Positions 17,030 through 24,645 of a stretch of DNA of 64,000 bases are shown piece by piece. Under the pieces are notes generated by a model. That model had not been told where the DNA came from. It did no database searches and saw only the letters and a program-made list of their open reading frames with translations. The stretch comes from Algirhabdus cladophorae. Its GTDB lineage: Bacteria > Pseudomonadota > Alphaproteobacteria > Rhodobacterales > Rhodobacteraceae. Location of the stretch: the NCBI RefSeq assembly GCF_044772865.1, contig NZ_CP173029.1:372001-436000 (forward strand). The letters run 5' to 3'. Position 1 is the stretch's first letter; every line of letters begins with the position of its first letter. A program made the position numbers and the translations under genes.

Positions 17030-17521
17030 ATGGTTCAGGGATATTCAAAGCTTCAGATCAGGTTGCATTGGGCCGTCGTGGTCCTTGTGGCCCTGCAACT
17101 CATTTTCCATGAGGGCATGTCGAACGCCTATGCGGCTGGGATGAAGGTTGGAAACCTGACATTTTCCACCCCCGTGATCCTGCATTTCATCTTTGGCACC
17201 ACGATCACGGCCCTGATGCTGTGGCGGTTGATGATGCGTCAGGAACGTGGTGTGCCGCCCGCGCCAGAGGGTGAGCCGAAACAGTTTCAACTGGCTGGCA
17301 AGTTGGCCCATGTGGCGTTTTATGTCGTCCTTTTGTTGTTGCCCGTGACCGGTGCTGTAGCGTGGGGTGGGGCCAATCAAGGGGCGGCGAATGTGCATGA
17401 GATCCTCAAGTTTATCCTTTTGGCCCTCATCGCGGCCCATATCGGTGCGGCTTTGATCCATCAGTTTGTCTGGAAAACCGACTTGCTGGACCGGATGCGC
17501 ACGCCGGATCCCGATGCTTAG
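17030..17521 (+). CDS. Cytochrome b561 family protein
   Basis: 163-aa inner-membrane di-heme cytochrome b with four membrane helices. The pattern is LQIRLHWAVVVLVALQLIFHE (first heme histidine), VILHFIFGTTITALMLWRLMMR, VAFYVVLLLLPVTG, and ILLALIAAHIGAALIHQFVW (paired histidines). It would pass electrons from quinol or act in superoxide reduction. The frame extends to a GTG at 17024, but the ATG at 17030 has the better distance from AAAGGGA at 17016-17022. Its end overlaps the next gene by 8 bases. Confidence 0.88.
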   Translation: MVQGYSKLQIRLHWAVVVLVALQLIFHEGMSNAYAAGMKVGNLTFSTPVILHFIFGTTITALMLWRLMMRQERGVPPAPEGEPKQFQLAGKLAHVAFYVVLLLLPVTGAVAWGGANQGAANVHEILKFILLALIAAHIGAALIHQFVWKTDLLDRMRTPDPDA

Positions 17522-18185
17522 GCTGATCCTCATCACCGTGTTGCTGACCACGCCTGCGGCGGCCAATTCGCGGCTGGACGATGATCTGATGGATCGCGCC
17601 AAGTGGAAAAGCTTTGGTGTCAGCGACTGGGCCAGTTTTGACCCGATGGAACGGGCGCGGGCGGGTCGCACACCCGTTGATGTGAATCGCTGGGCCTTGC
17701 CCAAGGGCGGGGATGTGGCGCAGTTGAAAACGCTGATTGCCTTCGCTGAAGCAGGCAAAAAGGGCTATGATGCCGTGCATGTGAGTGCTGCGCGCAAGAC
17801 GCCCAAGCCGCCCACACAGATGACCATCGCCGAGGTCCAGCGCTGGATCAAACGCACCCCGGGTCAGCCCCATGCCATCGGGCGTTATCAGATTATCCCG
17901 TCGACCCTGCGCATGTTGGTGGCGCGCGGCGGGTTCAAGCCATCGACCCGTTTCGACGCAGTCACGCAGGACCGGATGGCGGATATCTTGCTGGCCGATG
18001 CAGGGCTTGCCAAGTTTCAAGCAGGGCGGATCAGCCAGCGTCGGTTTATGGACAATCTGGCGCTGGTTTGGGCGGGGCTGCCTAAGGCCAATGGCAAATC
18101 GGCCTATCACGGCTATGCAGGCAACCGCGCCACGATCACCCGCAGTTTCTACAAGCAACAAATGGATGCGATTTTTGGCAGCTAG
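17514..18185 (+). CDS. Exported lysozyme-like (muramidase superfamily) protein
   Basis: 223 aa starting at MLRLILITVLLTTPAAANS, a clear signal peptide cut after about residue 18. The mature part has FAEAGKKGYDAV, where the glutamate matches the catalytic acid of lysozyme-fold proteins, and GRYQIIPSTLRML, the companion motif. Similar domains occur in phage and bacterial muramidases, but no other phage genes are near. It overlaps cytochrome b561 by 8 bases and is probably co-transcribed. Its stop converges with the esterase gene, overlapping by 4 bases. Confidence 0.65.
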   Translation: MLRLILITVLLTTPAAANSRLDDDLMDRAKWKSFGVSDWASFDPMERARAGRTPVDVNRWALPKGGDVAQLKTLIAFAEAGKKGYDAVHVSAARKTPKPPTQMTIAEVQRWIKRTPGQPHAIGRYQIIPSTLRMLVARGGFKPSTRFDAVTQDRMADILLADAGLAKFQAGRISQRRFMDNLALVWAGLPKANGKSAYHGYAGNRATITRSFYKQQMDAIFGS

Positions 18186-18928
18186 CCGAGGGTGGCGCGG
18201 ACGGCGGCCTCGAACTCGCGCGGCTTTTCTGCGTGCAGCCAGTGGCCTGCGTCAGGGATCTTTGCGAACTTTGCTTTTGGAAACAGCGGCTTGATGATAT
18301 CGCGATGCGCGCGTTGGACGTAATCTGAGGCAGCGCCTGACAAGAACACAGTCAGTTTGTCAAAAGACCCGTCGACCTCGGGAAAGCCGATGATTGCGTC
18401 CATTTCCGCCCGCAATACGCCCAAGTTCAACCGCCATTCCTTTGCCTTTACATCCAAGGATTGCAGCAAAAATGCGCGCACTGTTGGATCATCAATGCTT
18501 GCTTGCAAGGCTTCATCCGCCTCAGACCGTCGGGTAATTGTGCCCAAATCCAGCGCCTGCATCGCGTCGATCAGATGGGACTGGCTGTGGGTGTAGGTGA
18601 CCGGTGCGATGTCGGCCACGATCAGACGGTTCACAAGGTCGGGTTGCGCCAGCGCCAGTACCATTGATGCTTTGCCGCCCATGGAATGGCCCAGCACATC
18701 CATTGGCTCATCTATGACCCCGGCCAGATCCTCTGCCATATCAAAATAGCTTTGGGTGTCGGCCCATGTGCTGGATCCATGGTTGCGCATGTCTACCGTG
18801 ATAACGCGGCGTGTGTCGCTGAGGCGCTTGGCCAGAACGCCCCAATTGCGCGCTGAACCGAATAGGCCGTGGGCGATCAGCAGGTCGGGCAGGTCCGTGC
18901 GGACCCCATGTTCAATCATATGGAGCAT
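18182..18928 (-). CDS. Alpha/beta hydrolase, YbfF-type esterase
   Basis: 248-aa cytosolic serine hydrolase. Motifs: LLIAHGLFGSARNW (oxyanion loop), RNHGSSTW, GHSMGGKAS (nucleophile serine near residue 83), and GHWLHAEKP (catalytic histidine near 232). This matches the YbfF/ABHD11 esterase family acting on short acyl esters or thioesters. No signal peptide. It converges on the lysozyme-like gene. Confidence 0.88.
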   Translation of the reverse strand: MLHMIEHGVRTDLPDLLIAHGLFGSARNWGVLAKRLSDTRRVITVDMRNHGSSTWADTQSYFDMAEDLAGVIDEPMDVLGHSMGGKASMVLALAQPDLVNRLIVADIAPVTYTHSQSHLIDAMQALDLGTITRRSEADEALQASIDDPTVRAFLLQSLDVKAKEWRLNLGVLRAEMDAIIGFPEVDGSFDKLTVFLSGAASDYVQRAHRDIIKPLFPKAKFAKIPDAGHWLHAEKPREFEAAVRATLG

Positions 18929-18991
18929 AGGTGTTCATAGGACGTGCCGCAGGGGTGGTAAAGGCTTGGTCACGGGAATAAACTGGCAGGT

Positions 18992-19363
18992 ATGACGGCC
19001 GAAGAGATTCAGATCAAATGCGACGAGGTCGCCACATTGATGCAGCAAAAACTGCGACTGCGCGGGCGTTCGATTGCCGTCACCGCGCAAAAAGCGCGTC
19101 GGGATATGCCGCCCAAACTGCGCAAGAAGGCAGCATTTTTGGTTGATCAGGCGACACTGGCGCAAAGCCCGAAATTGAACCGGATGATGGATGTCAAAGC
19201 TATCGAGGACGCGCATCTGGCTCTGGTCGATCATCTCGAAGCGATTGATCCCAAGGATCGCAGACGGGGCGCTGTGCTGGGCTGGCTGGGCAGCGTTTCA
19301 TTCGGGTTGATCGTTTTGGCCGTGGCTGTTGTCAGCGTTTTGGTCTGGCGCGGGTTCATCTGA
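18992..19363 (+). CDS. Small tail-anchored membrane protein of unknown function
   Basis: 123 aa; not recognised. The first 90 residues are charged and helical, and the last 30 (VLGWLGSVSFGLIVLAVAVVSVLVW) form one membrane span with a two-residue tail. A bidirectional terminator follows directly, so it is a single-gene unit divergent from the esterase. Confidence 0.7.
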   Translation: MTAEEIQIKCDEVATLMQQKLRLRGRSIAVTAQKARRDMPPKLRKKAAFLVDQATLAQSPKLNRMMDVKAIEDAHLALVDHLEAIDPKDRRRGAVLGWLGSVSFGLIVLAVAVVSVLVWRGFI

Positions 19364-19368
19364 AACGC

Positions 19369-19400
19369 AAAAAAGGCGAGGACTGGCCCCGCCTTTTCTA
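19369..19400. terminator. Bidirectional rho-independent terminator
   Basis: AAAAGGCG (19371-19378) pairs perfectly with CGCCTTTT (19390-19397), flanked by A and T runs. It sits between the converging tail-anchored gene and glyA and can serve both. Confidence 0.85.
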
Positions 19401-19415
19401 AAATGTCACAGCGAC

Positions 19416-20711
19416 TTACAGGTTTGGATAGATCGGGAATTTACCGCAAAGATCCAGTACTTTTGCCTTAACAGCGGCTTCGACCTCTGCGTTGCCTTCT
19501 TCGCCGTTGGCGACCAAACCGTCCACAACTTCGACGATCAGATCGGCCACTTGACGGAACTCAGGTTCGGCAAAGCCGCGGGTTGTGCCAGCCGGTGTGC
19601 CAAGGCGCAAACCAGATGTGACCATCGGCTTTTCCGGATCAAATGGGATGCCGTTCTTGTTGCAGGTAATATGCGCGCGTTCCAGCGCCTTCTCGGTCAC
19701 GTTGCCCTTGACGCCTTTTGGACGCAAATCGACCAACATCACGTGGCTGTCTGTCCCGCCTGTGACGATGTCCAAACCACCGGCCATCAGACCTTCGGAC
19801 AGGGCTTGTGCGTTTTTGATCACTTGAGCTTGGTAGGTTTTGAACTCTGGACGCAGCGCCTCGCCAAAGGCTGCCGCCTTGCCTGCGATCACGTGCATCA
19901 AGGGGCCGCCTTGGATGCCGGGGAAGATAGCCGAGTTGAATTTTTTGGCCATCGCTTCGTCATTGGTCAGGATCATACCGCCGCGTGGACCGCGCAGTGT
20001 TTTGTGCGTGGTGGTTGTCGCCGCATGGGCATGTGGGAAAGGCGAGGGATACAGACCGGCTGCCACAAGACCTGCAAAGTGGGCCATGTCGACCAAAAGG
20101 TATGCCCCAACACTGTCAGCGATCTCGCGGAATTTCGCAAAGTCCAATTGACGCGGAATGGCGGAACCACCAGCGATGATCATCTGCGGCTTGTGCTCGG
20201 TCGCCAAAGCTTGGATTTCGTCGTAGTCCACACGGCTGTCTTGCTTGCGCACACCGTATTGCACGGCGTTAAACCATTTGCCGGATTGGTTGGGCTTGGC
20301 ACCGTGGGTCAAGTGACCCCCTGCATCCAAGGACATCCCTAGGATCGTATCGCCGGGCTGCAAAAGCGCCTGAAACACACCTTGGTTCGCTTGTGAACCC
20401 GAGTTTGGCTGAACATTGGCAAAGCCGCAGTCAAACAGTTTACACGCCCGCTCAATCGCCAGATTTTCGGCCACGTCCACATACTGACACCCACCATAAT
20501 AGCGACGGCCCGGATAGCCCTCGGCGTATTTGTTGGTCATCACGCTGCCTTGGGCCTCCATGACGGCGGCAGATACGATATTTTCTGAGGCGATCAGCTC
20601 GATCTCTTCGCGCTGACGACCCAATTCAGAAGTGATGGAGCCGAACAACTCTGGGTCCCGAGTGCTAAGGCTTTCAGTGAAAAATCCGTCGTCGCGATGC
20701 GGTGCGTTCAT
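19416..20711 (-). CDS. glyA: Serine hydroxymethyltransferase
   Basis: 431-aa PLP enzyme interconverting serine and glycine with tetrahydrofolate, the main source of one-carbon units. Visible motifs: ELIASENIVS, YPGRRYYGGCQYVD, LVDMAHFAGLVAAG, and TTTTHKTLRGPRGGMIL with the PLP lysine. Length and ends match the family. Transcribed alone from the shared region with nadK (20712-20883), which shows no riboswitch-like structure that I can identify. Confidence 0.97.
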   Translation of the reverse strand: MNAPHRDDGFFTESLSTRDPELFGSITSELGRQREEIELIASENIVSAAVMEAQGSVMTNKYAEGYPGRRYYGGCQYVDVAENLAIERACKLFDCGFANVQPNSGSQANQGVFQALLQPGDTILGMSLDAGGHLTHGAKPNQSGKWFNAVQYGVRKQDSRVDYDEIQALATEHKPQMIIAGGSAIPRQLDFAKFREIADSVGAYLLVDMAHFAGLVAAGLYPSPFPHAHAATTTTHKTLRGPRGGMILTNDEAMAKKFNSAIFPGIQGGPLMHVIAGKAAAFGEALRPEFKTYQAQVIKNAQALSEGLMAGGLDIVTGGTDSHVMLVDLRPKGVKGNVTEKALERAHITCNKNGIPFDPEKPMVTSGLRLGTPAGTTRGFAEPEFRQVADLIVEVVDGLVANGEEGNAEVEAAVKAKVLDLCGKFPIYPNL

Positions 20712-20883
20712 GGCTGTTTTCCTAACAATACATTTGCTTTGCGAATTACATAAAGGAAGTTTCCTATCGGAAAACCCCCAAAACGATGCTTTTGCGGTCT
20801 ATTTCGGCATACCGTCGTTCATATAAGTGGCTTGCGTTTCACATCTGCACAGGCGAACACTTTGGGAAACAAGGAAGAAAACT

Positions 20884-21651
20884 ATGTCGGCTGGGATACG
20901 GGTTGCTTTTGTGGCCTCGGAAACAAAGATCGCGCAAAAGGCGCGCCACGATTTGGTGGCCTTGCATGGGGATGTCCCAATCGACGATGCAGATGTGATT
21001 GTGGCCTTGGGCGGCGATGGCCTGATGCTGCAGACCCTGCACGGTACCCAGCACCTAAAAACCCCCGTCTATGGCATGAACCGGGGCACTATTGGGTTCT
21101 TGATGAATGAATTTGAGGCCTACGGCCTAATCGCACGCTTGTCTGCAGCCGAAGAAGAAGTGATTAACCCACTGACTATGACCGCAGTGACCGTTGATGG
21201 GCAAATCCACGAGGGCATTGCAATCAACGAAGTCTCGCTTTTGCGCGCGGGGCCACAGGCGGCAAAGCTACAGATCAGTGTGGACGGCAAAGTGCGGTTG
21301 GCGGAATTGGTATGTGACGGGGCTTTGTTGGCTACGCCTGCGGGGTCAACCGCCTACAACTATTCGGCCCATGGTCCAATTTTGCCCATTGGATCGGATG
21401 TCTTGGCCCTGACGGCCATGTCAGCTTTCCGGCCCAGACGTTGGCGCGGCGCCTTGTTGCCAAAGGTAGCGACTGTGCGGTTTGATGTGCTTGAAGCGGA
21501 CAAACGGCCCGTGATGGCAGATGCGGACAACCGGTCAGTCAAAAACGTGGCCTCAGTCGAAGTGCGATCAAACCCGGATATCCAGCATCGCATCCTCTTT
21601 GATCCCGGCCACGGATTGGAAGAACGCCTGATCAGAGAGCAGTTCGCTTAG
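20884..21651 (+). CDS. nadK: NAD kinase
   Basis: 255-aa kinase making NADP from NAD. The GGDG motif is at VALGGDGLMLQTLH, NE/D at MNRGTIGFLMNEF, and the glycine-rich loop at LATPAGSTAYNYSAHGPILP. The frame opens at 20827, but the ATG at 20884 gives MSAGIRVAFVAS and family-like length, so the earlier 19 residues are dropped. Divergent from glyA. Confidence 0.94.
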   Translation: MSAGIRVAFVASETKIAQKARHDLVALHGDVPIDDADVIVALGGDGLMLQTLHGTQHLKTPVYGMNRGTIGFLMNEFEAYGLIARLSAAEEEVINPLTMTAVTVDGQIHEGIAINEVSLLRAGPQAAKLQISVDGKVRLAELVCDGALLATPAGSTAYNYSAHGPILPIGSDVLALTAMSAFRPRRWRGALLPKVATVRFDVLEADKRPVMADADNRSVKNVASVEVRSNPDIQHRILFDPGHGLEERLIREQFA

Positions 21652-21749
21652 GTTAGCGTGATTGGGACGCAGCGGCTGGCTGTTTCGAGCCCGTTCTTCA
21701 TGATGCTTTACTTACTTCAAATATCCGGTCCCAACAGTATGCACTATCT

Positions 21750-22090
21750 TTGTGCAAACCCGGCACATAGGCCTTGCAGCTTGCTCGCAAGCATTTGATG
21801 ATTGGAAGACACGACACCATTTGACCATCGTACGCTATGTCGCGCACGTGTCAGAGACTGTTCAACGGAAATCAGGCTGCCCGTTCTATTTCGCCCAAAG
21901 TAACTTGCATCATGGCGCACGAGGTTTGCGGGTAAGGTGCCGATCAGGTCGCTTTTTGCCAAAACAGAAAGCCCGGCCAGAAACAACGGATTGGCAAGGC
22001 AGGCCTGCCGCTTCAGCCCTTGCTGTTCAAATGTGGTATCGACAATACCCCGCAATCCATCGCTCGAGACGAGGATACCCCAAGGCTTGC
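21750..22090 (-). pseudogene. LysR-family regulator, C-terminal remnant
   Basis: On the minus strand the translation of about 22080-21870 reads SDGLRGIVDTTFEQQGLKR, then LANPLFLAGLSVLAKSDLIGTLPANLV. This is the usual C-terminal effector-domain sequence of LysR regulators (the dimer helix and the DLI-TLP strand). No HTH domain precedes it: upstream the frame runs straight into the 9-bp tandem repeat. The last part after LVRHDASYF also departs from the family. It is a truncated, dead copy. Confidence 0.65.
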
Positions 22091-22111
22091 ATCGCCTGTT
22101 AGGTAGGTAAA

Positions 22112-22183
22112 CCTTCCCAGCCTTCCCAGCCTTCCCAGCCTTCCCAGCCTTCCCAGCCTTCCCAGCCTTCCCAGCCTTCCCAG
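22112..22183. repeat. 9-bp tandem repeat, eight perfect units
   Basis: Unit CCTTCCCAG, eight copies without mismatch, followed by a degenerate CCTTCGCCG. Since 9 is divisible by 3 it keeps all frames open: on the minus strand one frame reads (WEG)n and another (GKA)n. It lies between the LysR remnant and a frameshifted ORF and may vary in copy number. Confidence 0.95.
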
Positions 22184-22604
22184 CCTTCGCCGGCAAAAAC
22201 GTTATGGCCAAATTGTGCACTCACTTCGGCAAAATCCACGCTGACCTTTTTGTAGGCAATGCGGCCCTCAGGAATGTCCCAAAAGACGATATCGGGAAGA
22301 CCACACGTTGCGTCGGCGCGATGTCCAAGAAAGGGCCAGTATGTCGGGTTTGGCAGGTGCCATAGCAGACCACCTAGTCGCCATCCCCTATCCGGCGCGT
22401 TGTCTTGTAAATACGGTCCCAGAATGCAGTGCGGTAAGGTTTTGGCTTTGCCTCGAAAAACGCTTTCACACCGTGTTTGACACCGCAGCCACGGATCCAT
22501 TCCTCAAGGAACCAAGGGGTCATATCTGTCTCAGACCGCCCCAGCGTTGCCTCCATATCCTGAATAAAGGCCAGTGACTTCCCCATAGACGGGTCCTTTG
22601 CCAC
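22184..22604 (-). pseudogene. Frameshifted hypothetical ORF ending in the tandem repeat
   Basis: From ATG at 22604 a frame encodes MAKDPSMGKSLAFIQDME and continues to KTTRRIGDGD, stopping at 22374. A second frame picks up in the overlap around 22385 with LGGLLWHLPNPTYWPFLGH and runs through ADATCGLPDIVFWDIPEGR into the WEG repeat, ending at 22099. Joined, the two give about 165 residues of plausible protein; separately each looks broken. It follows prpE by 45 bases on the same strand. No family was recognised. It could also be two chance frames, so confidence is low. Confidence 0.4.
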
Positions 22605-22648
22605 TCTTGAAATTTGGCGTTCTAAGGCTTCGAAGGTTGCCCTGCGCC

Positions 22649-24541
22649 TTAGCCTCTAGCGTATCCCAGACTCTGCAAGGCCGTGCGAATTTCATCCAAA
22701 ATTGCAGGATCGTCGATAGTTGCGGGCATTTTGAAGTCTTTGCTGTCTGCAATGCTGACCATTGTGCCGCGCAGGATCTTTCCAGATCGGGTTTTGGGCA
22801 GGCGGTCGACCACCACGGCCAACTTAAACGCGGCGACTGGACCGATCTTGTCACGCACCGCTTTGATCACTTCGCCGACAATCTCGGCATGGGGGCGGTT
22901 CACACCGCTGCTCAGGCACAAGAACCCCATGGGCAACTGGCCCTTTAGTTGATCGGCCACACCGATCACAGCACATTCGGCCACATCCGGGTGGTCTGCC
23001 AACACTTCTTCCATCTGACCGGTGCTGAGGCGATGCCCGGCCACATTGATCACATCGTCGGTGCGCGCCATGATGTAGACGTAGCCATCTTCATCGATAT
23101 AGCCCGCGTCGCCTGTTTCATAGAAACCCGGAAAGGCATTCAGATAGCTTTTATGGAATCGCTCAGGCGCATTCCACAGGCCTGGCAACGTGCCGGGGGG
23201 CAGGGGCAGTTTGATCGCAATCGCGCCCAATTCGCCAGCTGGCAAGGGACGACCTGCCTCATCCAGCACCTGCACATCAAAGCCGGGCATTGGAACAGCA
23301 GGCGAGCCTAATTTTACAGGCAATAGCTCCATACCAAAGGGATTGCACAGGGCCGGATAGCCTAATTCCGTTTGCCACCAGTGATCGATCACAGGCACCT
23401 GTAACTGGTCTTGGGCCCAAAGGATCGTGTCAGGATCGGCCCGCTCGCCTGCCAAAAACAACGCTTTGAGGCCGGAAAGATCATATTTTTTGACGAAATC
23501 GCCCTTTGGGTCCTCGCGTTTGATCGCGCGGAAGGCCGTGGGGGCGGTAAAGAAGGTTTTGACTTTGTATTCCTCAATGATCCGCCAGAACGTGCCTGCG
23601 TCCGGGGTGCCGATCGGCTTGCCCTCGAAAACGATTGTGGCATTGCCATGGATCAAGGGGGCGTAACAGATATAACTGTGGCCCACGACCCAACCCACAT
23701 CGGACGCGGCCCAGAACACATCACCCGGGTCCACATTATAGACGTTTTTCATCGTCCAATTCAGGGCCACCAAATGCCCACCCGTGGGGCGCAGAACACC
23801 CTTGGGTTGGCCTGTGGTCCCAGAGGTATAAAGGATATAGGCCGGATGGTCGCCGGACACTGGCACACATTCGGCCATGGGGGTGCCGGTCTGGAAGGCC
23901 TCCCATTCAAAGTCGCGACCTTTGGTCAGTTCGGCCAGACCCTGTTCGCGCTGCAAGATTACCGTGAAGTCGGGTTTGTGCGTTGCAATGTCGATCGCGC
24001 CGTCCAGCAAGGGCTTGTAAGCCACCACGCGGCCCGGTTCGATCCCGCAAGATCCTGCAAGGATGGCCTTGGGTGTTGCGTCGTCGATCCGTGTGGCCAG
24101 TTCAGCGGCTGCAAAGCCCCCAAAAACCACCGAATGCACAGCGCCAATACGCGCACAGGCCAGCATGGCAACCAAGGCCTCGGCAACCATGGGCATATAG
24201 ATGATCACGCGGTCGCCGGGCACCACGCCTTTGGCCTGCAATGCGCCGCCCAAGCGGGCAGTGGCCGCTTGCAACTGGGCAAATGTGGTTTGGGTTTTGG
24301 CGCCCGTGATGGGGCTGTCATAGTAGATGGCCACTTGATCGCCGCGCCCTGCGGCCACATGCCGATCCACAGCATTCCAACAGGTGTTCACTTGACCGTC
24401 TTTGTACCACTCATAAAGTGGTGCGTTTTCTGCAAAAAGCGCCTTTGACGGTTTTTCAACCCAATCAATGGCCTCGGCCGCATTGGTCCAAAATCCCTCT
24501 GGATCAGATTTCCAAGCGTCATAGATTGCAGCATACGTCAT
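22649..24541 (-). CDS. prpE: Propionyl-CoA synthetase (acyl-CoA synthetase, PrpE)
   Basis: 630-aa ANL-superfamily ligase. It begins MTYAAIYDAWKSDPEGFWTNAAEAIDW, typical of PrpE, and has YTSGTTGQPKGVLRPTGGH (P-loop), the WWQTELGYP motif and YETGDAGYIDEDGYVYIMARTDD. It activates propionate (or acetate) to its CoA ester through an acyl-adenylate. The frame opens 48 bases upstream, but ATG at 24541 has GGGAAGGGAC before it. Not linked to other methylcitrate genes here. Confidence 0.92.
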   Translation of the reverse strand: MTYAAIYDAWKSDPEGFWTNAAEAIDWVEKPSKALFAENAPLYEWYKDGQVNTCWNAVDRHVAAGRGDQVAIYYDSPITGAKTQTTFAQLQAATARLGGALQAKGVVPGDRVIIYMPMVAEALVAMLACARIGAVHSVVFGGFAAAELATRIDDATPKAILAGSCGIEPGRVVAYKPLLDGAIDIATHKPDFTVILQREQGLAELTKGRDFEWEAFQTGTPMAECVPVSGDHPAYILYTSGTTGQPKGVLRPTGGHLVALNWTMKNVYNVDPGDVFWAASDVGWVVGHSYICYAPLIHGNATIVFEGKPIGTPDAGTFWRIIEEYKVKTFFTAPTAFRAIKREDPKGDFVKKYDLSGLKALFLAGERADPDTILWAQDQLQVPVIDHWWQTELGYPALCNPFGMELLPVKLGSPAVPMPGFDVQVLDEAGRPLPAGELGAIAIKLPLPPGTLPGLWNAPERFHKSYLNAFPGFYETGDAGYIDEDGYVYIMARTDDVINVAGHRLSTGQMEEVLADHPDVAECAVIGVADQLKGQLPMGFLCLSSGVNRPHAEIVGEVIKAVRDKIGPVAAFKLAVVVDRLPKTRSGKILRGTMVSIADSKDFKMPATIDDPAILDEIRTALQSLGYARG

Positions 24542-24645
24542 GGTGAGTCCCTTCCCTGTTGCCCAAGTGTTAAGGCCGTGGGGGGGCATGGCGCAAGGCA
24601 GTATACCTGCGCATACTGTCGCGTTTAGCGCTAACTTAAGTGGCC

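Noticed and set aside
17514..18185. Prophage remnant because of the lysozyme-like gene
   Set aside because: The protein has a signal peptide, is coupled to cytochrome b561, and no other phage genes surround it.
22112..22183. CRISPR array
   Set aside because: Units of 9 bp are head-to-tail with no spacers, and no cas gene is near.
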